Shown here: piece after piece, positions 7,388 through 14,161 of the stretch
How positions within the stretch are numbered: position 1 is the first letter of the stretch
Layout of the letters: each line of letters opens with the position of its first letter
Assembly: GCA_018400515.1 (NCBI GenBank)
Contig: JAGYMR010000010.1
Location: 1-25,805 of the forward strand
Source of the DNA: Tangfeifania sp.
Lineage (GTDB): Bacteria > Bacteroidota > Bacteroidia > Bacteroidales > Prolixibacteraceae
DNA length: 25,805 nucleotides
Direction: 5' to 3'
Translations under genes and position numbers: made by a program
Notes under the pieces: model-generated
The model's input: the letters and a program-made list of their open reading frames with translations, nothing else
Databases searched by the model: none
What the model was told of the DNA's origin: nothing

Positions 7388-7978
7388 TTATTTTTTCGTT
7401 AAACGGCGAAGAAATAACAAGCCATAAAACAGTAAAAGATAAGCAGCAATGGCAATAAAAAAATCCAAAAAAACCATTCCACCTTCGGTCTGAAAGAGAT
7501 GCACCACATAAAACACCGACAAAAAGGCCATGGCAAGCAATAAATTTACGAATATCCGTCCCCCCTTCCACATGATCCGGCCTGAGAGCAACATCCAGAG
7601 GAGACCGGAAAGCAGCAGGAGCGCCCCTTCCGCGGAGTTGCCTGCGTTCAGGTGGGTTAATCCCAGGATGAGGGGCAAGGCCCCGGCAATAATAAAGCTT
7701 CGCCCCAGGCTTTTCCTGATCCGCAACCGGGCAGCCTCATTTTCAATGCCGGGGAATAACTTCGGCTTCAGCGGTTCGACCCGGAAGGTGGGCCCCTCCA
7801 GGTCTTTTTCCGATTCAATCAAATTCCGTTTGATGGCCTCTTTTAAAGCAATATTCACCATTTCAGACTGATAGTAACTCCGTTTTTTCAATATTTCAAG
7901 AATCTCGTCATCCGTCCGTTTGTTAATAAATTCTTCATATTGGCCATTTATAGCTTCTGACTTTCTTTTTTCCTGCAT
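7388..7978 (-). CDS. Four-helix membrane protein of unknown function
   Basis: A 196-residue protein in two parts. Residues 1-85 are soluble, charged and helical, with 'FINKRTDDEILEILKKR' followed by 'EMVNIALKEAIKRN', a short amphipathic pattern I recall from Bacteroidota hypothetical proteins. Residues about 92-190 contain four predicted transmembrane helices (about 92-110, 117-134, 141-162, 168-190) and a basic C-terminus 'RRLTKK'. No catalytic motif is apparent and I do not assign a family. It is transcribed divergently from the yqhD-like gene through a shared 88-base promoter region. Confidence 0.72.
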   Translation of the reverse strand: MQEKRKSEAINGQYEEFINKRTDDEILEILKKRSYYQSEMVNIALKEAIKRNLIESEKDLEGPTFRVEPLKPKLFPGIENEAARLRIRKSLGRSFIIAGALPLILGLTHLNAGNSAEGALLLLSGLLWMLLSGRIMWKGGRIFVNLLLAMAFLSVFYVVHLFQTEGGMVFLDFFIAIAAYLLLFYGLLFLRRLTKK

Positions 7979-8003
7979 TTTAGGATAATTTTAAAACTTA
8001 AAA

Positions 8004-8034
8004 CAAATTAATAAGAAGATTGTCACAGGAACAA
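8004..8034 (-). promoter_or_regulatory. Candidate promoter for the four-helix membrane protein gene
   Basis: On the minus strand a TTG (8034-8032) is followed after 20 bases by TTAATTTG (8011-8004), one mismatch from TAnnTTTG, with spacing typical of Bacteroidota -33/-7 elements. It interleaves with the candidate yqhD promoter on the other strand. Confidence 0.35.
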
Positions 8035-8053
8035 CAAGAATTCAATAAATTTT
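8020..8053 (+). promoter_or_regulatory. Candidate promoter for the yqhD-like gene
   Basis: TTG at 8020-8022 is followed after 23 bases by TAAATTTT (8046-8053), one mismatch from TAnnTTTG. An SD-like AAGG at 8055-8058 lies 8 bases before the ATG at 8067. The -7 box is so close to the start codon that the leader would be very short, which lowers confidence. Confidence 0.28.
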
Positions 8054-8066
8054 TAAGGTAAGCAAT

Positions 8067-9224
8067 ATGTACAATTTCGAATACAAAAATCCGGTAAAGA
8101 TCATTTTCGGCCGGGAAAGTATCGCCAAAATAGCGGATGAATTGCCCCGGAATGCCAAAGTGCTGCTCACATACGGAGGCGGCAGTATCAAAAAAACCGG
8201 TGTTTACGACCAGGTGATGAATGCCCTGAAAGGAAAAGATGTCATTGAGTTTGGGGGTATTGAACCCAATCCCCGTTACGAAACCTGCATGAAAGCTGTT
8301 GAGCAGGTTAAAAAAGAGAAGGCGGATTTCCTGCTTTCCGTGGGAGGAGGTTCGGTCCTTGATGCTACGAAATTTATTGCGGCGGCATCGCTTTACGGGG
8401 GGGATGATCCCTGGGATATCCTTGCTGGCAGTGCCATTGAAGTAAACCAGGCCCTTCCGATAGGAGCGGTATTGACCCTCCCGGCGACGGGCTCCGAAAT
8501 GAATGGAAATTCAGTAATCTCCCGGGAATCAACGCAGGAAAAAATGGCCTTTAGCTCCCCGCTGGTCATGCCGCAGTTTTCAGTGCTCGATCCGGAGTGC
8601 GTGTTCACCCTCCCTGAAAAACTGGTCGCCAACGGCATTGTCGATGCCTTTGTGCATGTGATGGAACAATACCTTACCTTCCCGGTAAATTCCCCCATCC
8701 AGGACCGGTTTGCAGAGAGCATCCTGACAACCCTCATCGAAGAAGGTCCGAAAGTGCTGGCTAACCGGAATGACTACGATGCAGCTGCCAACTTCATGTG
8801 GAGTGCCACCATGGCCCTGAACGGCCTTATTGGTGTGGGCGTTCCCCAGGACTGGTCAACCCACCAGATCGGCCATGAGCTGACAGCCTTCCACGGCATC
8901 GACCATGCACGGACACTGGCCGTTGTGCTTCCCGGAATGATGGCCGTGAAACGGAAAAATAAAAAAAATAAAATATTGCAATACGGGGAACGTATCTGGG
9001 GAATCACCGAAGGAACCTACAACGAGCGGATTGAAAAAACCATCGCCCGGACCGTTGAATTTTTCGAATCGTTGGGAGTCCCCTGTACGTTACACGAATA
9101 TGGAGTTCCAGCTGAAACCATCGGGAAAATTAAAGACCGGTTTGAAAAACGCGGAACAAAACTGGGTGAAAAAGGAGATATTAATCCGAAAGAGGTGGAA
9201 GCGATCTTAAAAGAACGGATGTAA
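8067..9224 (+). CDS. yqhD: NADPH-dependent aldehyde reductase / iron-type alcohol dehydrogenase (YqhD)
   Basis: A 385-residue group III alcohol dehydrogenase closely matching E. coli YqhD in length and motifs. The nucleotide-binding motifs 'YGGGS' (36-40) and 'GGGSVLDATKF' (93-103) are intact. The metal ligands align with those of YqhD: Asp193 and His197 in 'DAFVH', His266 in 'DWSTHQIGH' and His280 in 'HGIDHA'. YqhD reduces a broad set of short-chain aldehydes, including products of lipid peroxidation, with NADPH in the cytosol; detoxification is the likely role. It is a single-gene unit with its own promoter region and a strong terminator. No AraC-type regulator (as in E. coli) is adjacent. 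Confidence 0.93.
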   Translation: MYNFEYKNPVKIIFGRESIAKIADELPRNAKVLLTYGGGSIKKTGVYDQVMNALKGKDVIEFGGIEPNPRYETCMKAVEQVKKEKADFLLSVGGGSVLDATKFIAAASLYGGDDPWDILAGSAIEVNQALPIGAVLTLPATGSEMNGNSVISRESTQEKMAFSSPLVMPQFSVLDPECVFTLPEKLVANGIVDAFVHVMEQYLTFPVNSPIQDRFAESILTTLIEEGPKVLANRNDYDAAANFMWSATMALNGLIGVGVPQDWSTHQIGHELTAFHGIDHARTLAVVLPGMMAVKRKNKKNKILQYGERIWGITEGTYNERIEKTIARTVEFFESLGVPCTLHEYGVPAETIGKIKDRFEKRGTKLGEKGDINPKEVEAILKERM

Positions 9225-9230
9225 AGAGAA

Positions 9231-9285
9231 CCCCTCAATTGGTGAAAGCGTACGGGACCTGCCCTTTTGAGGGGAATTCTTTTTT
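9231..9285 (+). terminator. Rho-independent terminator after yqhD
   Basis: CCCCTCAA (9231-9238) pairs perfectly with TTGAGGGG (9267-9274); the 28-base loop can fold further (GGT/ACC). TTC and a six-T run (9280-9285) follow. The T-run overlaps the stop codon of the convergent aminotransferase gene. On the other strand the stem is followed by TTCTCTTT, so it may work in both directions. Confidence 0.72.
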
Positions 9286-10087
9286 ATCTGTTTGCCCGGA
9301 TGTACGCCCGGATCAGTTCATCGTATTCTACCCGTAACTGCTGCATTAAAGGGTTTTGTGGATTCAGCCGCCGGTCCCCGATTTGGAAGAGCGGCAATAT
9401 TTTGGGAGAGGTCCCTGTAAGAAAAGCGGCCTGGAATCCGTTCAGCTCTTCCAACTTTACCTCCGCCTCACGAAAGGGTATTCCCAGATTTCTTGCCAGC
9501 TGAATGGTCTTCTGCCGGGTAATGCCCAGTAAAACTTCATGTCCGGGGGGTGTTACCAGGCAATCCCCCTGAATGAAAAACACATTGCTCCGGCTACCCT
9601 CGGTAATGCGCCCCGCATGATCGACCAGCAAGACTTCATAATACCCTTCATCCGCCATTAACCGGTTGGCTTGCTGCCGGACCGATGTCTCCAATACCTT
9701 GGCATTCGGCGTGATCCGCTCGGCATACAGCACACCGCAACGAACCCCCGTTTCATAAGCCCCTGTTTCCGGGTAATCATGAGGGATAAAAAAAGCCTTC
9801 AGGTCGGTTTTGCAGGAAATGAGAATGTTGCCCTCCTTTATTCCATTTTTCTGGATCAATATTCTCAAAAAAGAGACAATATCAGCCCTCCTGAAACGGA
9901 GGGTTTTCCCGGCAATTACCGCCGAAATATAAAACCGGTCCAAATGTTCCTCTAAAAAAAGGGGGATCCCTTCATCAACACGCAGCACTTCATAAACACC
10001 TCCCGAATATCCGGAGGTTTCAAAAACGGATGTATCCCTCAGTTCCCCGTTAAAAATAAAATAATTATGCAGCGGTGTAAGATGCAT
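9284..10087 (-). CDS. Class IV aminotransferase-fold PLP enzyme (IlvE/PabC/D-AAT-like)
   Basis: A 267-residue protein of PLP fold type IV. Its landmarks are 'LEEHLDRF' (45-52), which fits the N-terminal substrate-binding helix, Lys130 in 'NAKVLETS' as the cofactor lysine, Glu163 in 'ITEGSRSNVF' contacting the PLP ring nitrogen, and 'LLGITRQKTI' (186-195) in the phosphate-binding area. An ungapped comparison with D-amino acid aminotransferase puts Lys130 at the correct distance (20 residues) before 'YEVLL'. The family includes branched-chain aminotransferase, D-amino acid aminotransferase and 4-amino-4-deoxychorismate lyase; the sequence alone does not decide among them. It is a single gene, divergent from the 10136 gene by 48 bases and convergent with yqhD. 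Confidence 0.85.
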   Translation of the reverse strand: MHLTPLHNYFIFNGELRDTSVFETSGYSGGVYEVLRVDEGIPLFLEEHLDRFYISAVIAGKTLRFRRADIVSFLRILIQKNGIKEGNILISCKTDLKAFFIPHDYPETGAYETGVRCGVLYAERITPNAKVLETSVRQQANRLMADEGYYEVLLVDHAGRITEGSRSNVFFIQGDCLVTPPGHEVLLGITRQKTIQLARNLGIPFREAEVKLEELNGFQAAFLTGTSPKILPLFQIGDRRLNPQNPLMQQLRVEYDELIRAYIRANR

Positions 10088-10135
10088 TTTGCTAATTTGC
10101 CGTAAATTTATTCAAATGTTTACTCAATTGTGAAA

Positions 10136-10696
10136 ATGAACCAGAAAATTCCGGTTCCCGTAACATTTAATCCATACAAACACCACTTCGGTTTTTTGCT
10201 GGAGCAGACCGAAGAATGGAAAAACCAGGAGTGGGACGCTGTATCGGAAGCCCTCCGGTCAATCGGCCAGAACCTGATCGACCTCTACCTGGGGCATCTG
10301 CCGGTGGAGGCTGTTTGCAATGAGTGTCTTGACTTTTTTCAAAAAGCGGGGATTTCCCGTCCCGGACTGCTGAAAAATTGGCTGCATCCGCGCGAGTACC
10401 GGAAAATTGAACTATCGGATAGGTCCATGTGGGTGATAAAGAAAGGCATTGACGCCGAACGTTTCATCCATATCCATCCGGCAAAAAATTCACCCTTCTC
10501 CATACGGGTCAGGGCAACCACTCTGAAAACAGTCATTGCCCTGATGGTCCATGACCAACTGCCGGAAAAAGAACATCACCTGAACCTGCAGGCCGTAAAC
10601 AGGATCCGTACGGAATGCCTCGGGCTCTCCCCCGTCAAATCCCTGACACACGGAAAAGGCATTGCCCGCCTGTGGAAAATCTTTCGCAACCATTAG
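10136..10696 (+). CDS. Hypothetical protein, possibly Bacteroidota-restricted
   Basis: A 186-residue soluble protein without signal peptide or membrane helix. I do not recognise a named domain. The well-structured parts are 'NPYKHHFGFLLEQTEEW' near the N-terminus and a C-terminal half with 'IRVRATTLKTVIALMV' followed by 'GLSPVKSLTHGKGIARLWKIF', suggesting an ordered fold ending in a basic helix. The ATG at 10136 is preferred; an in-frame GTG at 10130 would add two residues. Its stop overlaps that of the convergent GH-like gene by 4 bases. Codon usage looks like its neighbours, so it seems native. Confidence 0.7.
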   Translation: MNQKIPVPVTFNPYKHHFGFLLEQTEEWKNQEWDAVSEALRSIGQNLIDLYLGHLPVEAVCNECLDFFQKAGISRPGLLKNWLHPREYRKIELSDRSMWVIKKGIDAERFIHIHPAKNSPFSIRVRATTLKTVIALMVHDQLPEKEHHLNLQAVNRIRTECLGLSPVKSLTHGKGIARLWKIFRNH

Positions 10697-13600
10697 TCAA
10701 CGGTCAGCTTCCGGTTACAGGTCCGGTTGCCCATCCGGATCTTCACAAGATACCAGCCACTTACCCATTCACTCACATTGATTTCATGGATTCCGGCCGG
10801 GATCTTTCTGGAGTATATTTTTCGTCCGGCTATGCTGAAAACCTCCACCCGCGATTTTTCCGGGGTTTTTATGTGAACATTCAGCGAAGCAGGATTGGGA
10901 TAAATTTCAGGAATGTCCTGATTGGAAGGATCTTCAGTAATCCCTGTTGAAACATCGCTGTTGAAATAATAATTAAACCGCCGGTCAGGCGCCGCATCCC
11001 CATCAGTGAAAAAAGCGGTGATATCATCCAGGTGTTGGGGATTATCGGCCCATTTAAAATAAAAATCCGGTTTTCCCGATTCCATATTTATAAGCCCCCG
11101 GGGGATCGCCATCTCCAGTTCGTTTCCATTCGCCGAAAAATTAATGACGCTGGCCTCGCCCCAGCTGTTCCCGTTGTATTCCTGCAAACTTGCTTCACTG
11201 GCTGAAAAGGTCGACTTATTTACCATCCACTCATACCCCTCCCATCCGGTAGCTTTATTTTTATCACCATCGATAAAAAGCAGCATCCAGTTCGGGTCCG
11301 CTGCCGGTGAAAGATTTTCACGGGTCTTTACATAGAAATATACATGGTCTTCATCATAGGTCACCCGCGATTCAATGATGTCATTCCTGCCGGTGGTATT
11401 GGTAAAGGTGGTTGTCGGATCGTATCCGGCAAAGTCCCGGTGCATGGTATCCCCGGGGGGGTCTTCAAACACCGGTTTTACGGCCGTCCATTCGGCAAAA
11501 TCTCCATCAGGTACAATAGTTTTTCCTTCCGAAGCAGGTTCCGGGGCCGACATTCCTTTGAACTTCCGGATATTAGCGATCAACTGGTAATAATAGTTGT
11601 CGGTATGCCCCCCCTTCATCGGCGCCATATCCCTGTTAAATTCCTGGGAAAAAGCATCCACAAAATAGGAATCCCCGTTTTCGATGGGCCTCCCGGCATA
11701 AATGCCATCGCCCTGGTCCCAGATAAATCGTCCGGCAATCCACTCGTTCCACTGGGTTACCATCACAACCGACGGATCCAGTGTATGCGCCCGTTCCCAC
11801 TGTTCGGAAAAATGGAGCCCCTGCCCGGTATAATCGGTCACGTAGTTTTCATCGACGGGAGGCTGGTTCCCGTCATGATAGCTTTTACCCATGGTGGTGG
11901 TAGGATGCGAAGCAGTAGCCACGGGCACCTGCTCGGGGACATCCGGATCGGAGCTCCAGCCGTAATCCTGGGGATAGATATCCACCCATTGCCAGTGACC
12001 GGGTTCATTCTTCGCATCGGTCCAGGCCCAGCTGAACCTCATCGTGAAAAAATCCTTCACTTCCGGCCTCAGGTCCGAATCATCAGGATCCCCCAGAATC
12101 AGGGGTTTCCCTTCCCAGTAAAACCAGAGCTCCTCAAAAAGCCGGTGGGAATAAAAGGCATCGTAAAGACTATTAACGGTACGCCCGCTTTGGGAATGGG
12201 TGGTAAACACGATTTGGGGGGTGTGAATTCCATCCGCCCGCATTTCCATCGACACCTCACAAAGGGCTTTCACCGTTTCGAGATAGATGACCGCGTTGGT
12301 GACATCCAAATAGAGAAAATCAACGTGTGCATTGCTGAGCATTTGCAAATCGCGGCGCAGCACCCAGGGATCTTCCGAGCGGAAATAACCATACTCCGGT
12401 TCCCCCCAGTGGTGAGCAGCATTGACAGGACCCCAGGCAGGGTTGTTGGGACTCAGTGGATCGGAAGGATAACTTTCCAGAATTTCCGGAATTTCATACA
12501 CCTTATCTCCATGAGCGCCACTCCAGACATAATAGAATACCCCTACATACTTTTCTTCCCGTTTAGGGCCTGCTTCCGAATACGCCGGCAATTCCCTGCC
12601 CAGTGCATCCGTTACCACCCAGTCATCGGTATAATCCTGGCTGACGGCAGGAGTGCTTCCAACCCCCGGCTCGCTGACATAGAAAATGCGCGTCAATGAC
12701 AGCGCAGGAAAATAGGCATCGTTTCCATCCTGACTCGCCTCAACAGTCACCAAACCAGACTCCCCGCTCAATGTTAACGTATCTCCATCGATCGTGGCAG
12801 GCCCCGAAAGCACTTTAAATTCCACCGGCAGACCGGAAGTTGCTGAGGCATCGAGCTTAAAAGGAGGATCCGTCGTTTTCTTTGTGCCGACGGGCTCAAA
12901 ACTGATGGATTGCTCCAAAAGATCCAAATGCCCGATCTTGATCCGGTATAACTGCAGCGTGGCATCCCGCTGGCAAACGGCAACCTTGCCGGTCGATTCA
13001 ACTTCCATGTTTGAAATGGTCCCCACCACGTCCATTTGGGCGTCGTAAACCGTCCCCGATGTGTAAATACCCTTGTCTTTTCCACTAAGATCAATCCGCA
13101 CAAAAGGATCATCATTATAAAAAATATAAATGGAGGTCCCGTAATCTTCGATCCGTATTACCCCCCGGGCCTTCATGGAGGAAACACCTGCCGGCTTCGG
13201 AACGAAAATCCGCTCCACGGGAGTATTGTACTGAGCATAAGGCCCGGTGAACTGTACAATCATGGACGAACCATCCGATGAAGGATAAAACGCAATTCCC
13301 TCACTGTTAAATCCGGGATCGCCGTCTGCAGGTTCCTGCAAAATATCCGGGCGATCCCCTTTGGCCCGGATAACAATCCCGCCCCGGTTGCTTCCGCCTC
13401 CGTAACCGGTCTCCGCTTCCAGATAATTGGGCGGGGAATACGTCAGTTTTGAAACGATAATGCGCTTTCGGACCCATTCAAATTGCAAAAAACCGGAGGA
13501 GATATCGGAAGCAGTGAAAATTCCCGGCTCAACAGCCAGCCACTGATCGTAAAATGTATCATGATCCCATGTTCCCGTGGTAAAATCCTGGTCATACGGG

Positions 13601-13704
13601 GTGATAAAAGATACCTCGGGTCGTTCATCCCACGTCTGGGCAAGCAGTGGGAAATTTAATAATGAAAAATAAACCAGTAATATCCAAAATCGTCGTTTCA
13701 TCAT
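10693..13704 (-). CDS. Secreted GH71/GH99-like enzyme with CBM9-like module and T9SS sorting domain
   Basis: A 1003-residue multidomain exoenzyme. A signal peptide (1-22, 'LLAQ') is followed by a beta-rich N-terminal region (about 25-260) and an Ig-like domain (about 265-345). A TIM-barrel-like catalytic region (about 385-715) carries 'KYVGVFYYVWSGAHGD', 'HHWGEPEYGYFRSEDPWVLRR', 'FLYLDVTNA' (Asp467) and 'VTQWNEW' (Glu654), a pattern shared with GH71/GH99-like endo-acting glycosidases. A CBM9/DOMON-like module (about 728-915) opens with 'VPDGDFAEW'. The last 70 residues ('EIYPNPASLNVHI' and 'GWYLVKI') are a T9SS type A sorting domain, directing export and surface anchoring or release. The substrate is not predictable, and the GH family label is my best match, not certain. 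A tandem ATG makes the start Met1 or Met2. Confidence 0.82.
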   Translation of the reverse strand: MMKRRFWILLVYFSLLNFPLLAQTWDERPEVSFITPYDQDFTTGTWDHDTFYDQWLAVEPGIFTASDISSGFLQFEWVRKRIIVSKLTYSPPNYLEAETGYGGGSNRGGIVIRAKGDRPDILQEPADGDPGFNSEGIAFYPSSDGSSMIVQFTGPYAQYNTPVERIFVPKPAGVSSMKARGVIRIEDYGTSIYIFYNDDPFVRIDLSGKDKGIYTSGTVYDAQMDVVGTISNMEVESTGKVAVCQRDATLQLYRIKIGHLDLLEQSISFEPVGTKKTTDPPFKLDASATSGLPVEFKVLSGPATIDGDTLTLSGESGLVTVEASQDGNDAYFPALSLTRIFYVSEPGVGSTPAVSQDYTDDWVVTDALGRELPAYSEAGPKREEKYVGVFYYVWSGAHGDKVYEIPEILESYPSDPLSPNNPAWGPVNAAHHWGEPEYGYFRSEDPWVLRRDLQMLSNAHVDFLYLDVTNAVIYLETVKALCEVSMEMRADGIHTPQIVFTTHSQSGRTVNSLYDAFYSHRLFEELWFYWEGKPLILGDPDDSDLRPEVKDFFTMRFSWAWTDAKNEPGHWQWVDIYPQDYGWSSDPDVPEQVPVATASHPTTTMGKSYHDGNQPPVDENYVTDYTGQGLHFSEQWERAHTLDPSVVMVTQWNEWIAGRFIWDQGDGIYAGRPIENGDSYFVDAFSQEFNRDMAPMKGGHTDNYYYQLIANIRKFKGMSAPEPASEGKTIVPDGDFAEWTAVKPVFEDPPGDTMHRDFAGYDPTTTFTNTTGRNDIIESRVTYDEDHVYFYVKTRENLSPAADPNWMLLFIDGDKNKATGWEGYEWMVNKSTFSASEASLQEYNGNSWGEASVINFSANGNELEMAIPRGLINMESGKPDFYFKWADNPQHLDDITAFFTDGDAAPDRRFNYYFNSDVSTGITEDPSNQDIPEIYPNPASLNVHIKTPEKSRVEVFSIAGRKIYSRKIPAGIHEINVSEWVSGWYLVKIRMGNRTCNRKLTVD

Positions 13705-13771
13705 TGTTTTCTGTTTTCTGTTTAAAAAGAGCCCATGGAACCGGCATGGGATTAATTTATCTCATTTTTTC

Positions 13772-13806
13772 GCTTGCTTTAGAGTTACTCGATAGCATTC
13801 GCAAGC
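13772..13806. promoter_or_regulatory. Nested palindrome, possible operator
   Basis: The outer arms GCTTGC (13772-13777) and GCAAGC (13801-13806) are perfect complements. Inside lies a 21-base imperfect palindrome (13776-13796) of form GCTnTnGAGTnACTCnAnAGC. Two-fold symmetry of this size upstream of glycosidase genes resembles a dimeric repressor site, but no regulator is encoded nearby and the assignment is inferred from symmetry alone. Confidence 0.35.
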
Positions 13807-13883
13807 TCATTTCCTTCTCTTTTGTGATGTTAGCACCCGTTTCATTTTCCCTGAAAAAATCGCCTAAAATTATCTCTTTATTC

Positions 13884-13903
13884 GGGGAAAAAAAACTTTC
13901 CCC
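13884..13903 (+). terminator. Terminator-like hairpin inside the divergent spacer
   Basis: GGGGAAA (13884-13890) pairs with TTTCCCC (13897-13903) around AAAAAC, and TTTT plus more T-rich sequence follows on the plus strand. It has intrinsic terminator form, yet no annotated plus-strand gene ends here; it could end a short untranslated transcript or be incidental. Confidence 0.35.
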
Positions 13904-13997
13904 TTTTCGTTTCTTTGAATTATTTCTCCACGCCGGTGGACACCAAACAAATACAAGACAAAACTTCCAAAATAACAGCCCTTTCAACAACAAAAAT

Positions 13998-14028
13998 CTG
14001 CAAACTTCGCCCAAATTTTTTACTTTTG
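13998..14028 (+). promoter_or_regulatory. Candidate promoter for the DUF5060 gene
   Basis: TACTTTTG at 14021-14028 is an exact TAnnTTTG -7 match. CTG at 13998-14000, within TCTG, lies 20 bases upstream as an imperfect -33 element. The predicted start near 14035 gives a leader of about 125 bases. Confidence 0.42.
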
Positions 14029-14161
14029 AATGGATCTGTAAACACGGCACAAAAGATCTTTCGCATGATTCATTTTTTCAAAGGTATCCTATGAAACGTG
14101 CATTTGCTTTTTCGCTAGTATAAGTTTCAAGCATGCTTCTTAAATAAATAACGATTTCATT

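Larger units (their letters stand above)
13705..14161. other. Structured divergent control region (457 bases)
   Basis: This gene-free stretch separates the divergent GH71/99-like and DUF5060 genes. From left to right it holds a nested palindrome (13772-13806), a terminator-like hairpin (13884-13903), an exact -7 box with a plausible -33 (13998-14028) and a leader of about 130 bases before the DUF5060 ATG. A 10-codon frame (14091-14123, MKRAFAFSLV) lies in that leader; I cannot say whether it is translated. A 158-codon frame across the region overlaps the GH gene antisense and looks spurious. Confidence 0.5.

Noticed and set aside
9284..10087. Apparent loss of the PLP lysine in the class IV aminotransferase (the helix 'VRQQANR' has no Lys where 'K-x-x-N' is expected)
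   Set aside because: An ungapped comparison counted back from 'YEVLL' puts Lys130 of 'NAKVLETS' at the same distance (20 residues) as the cofactor lysine of D-amino acid aminotransferase, so the residue is present.
11344..12699. A 451-codon open frame on the plus strand inside the GH71/99-like gene
   Set aside because: It is fully antisense to a long gene with recognisable domains; the translation is rich in His, Gly, Pro and Ile without domain character, as expected of a frame mirrored from a GC-biased gene.
13884..13903. Terminator of the GH71/99-like gene
   Set aside because: That gene is transcribed leftward and ends at 10693; this hairpin is upstream of its start, so it cannot be its terminator.
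13647..14123. A 158-codon plus-strand frame over the divergent spacer
   Set aside because: It starts antisense within the signal peptide region of the GH gene, crosses the putative promoter and hairpins, and has no family signature.
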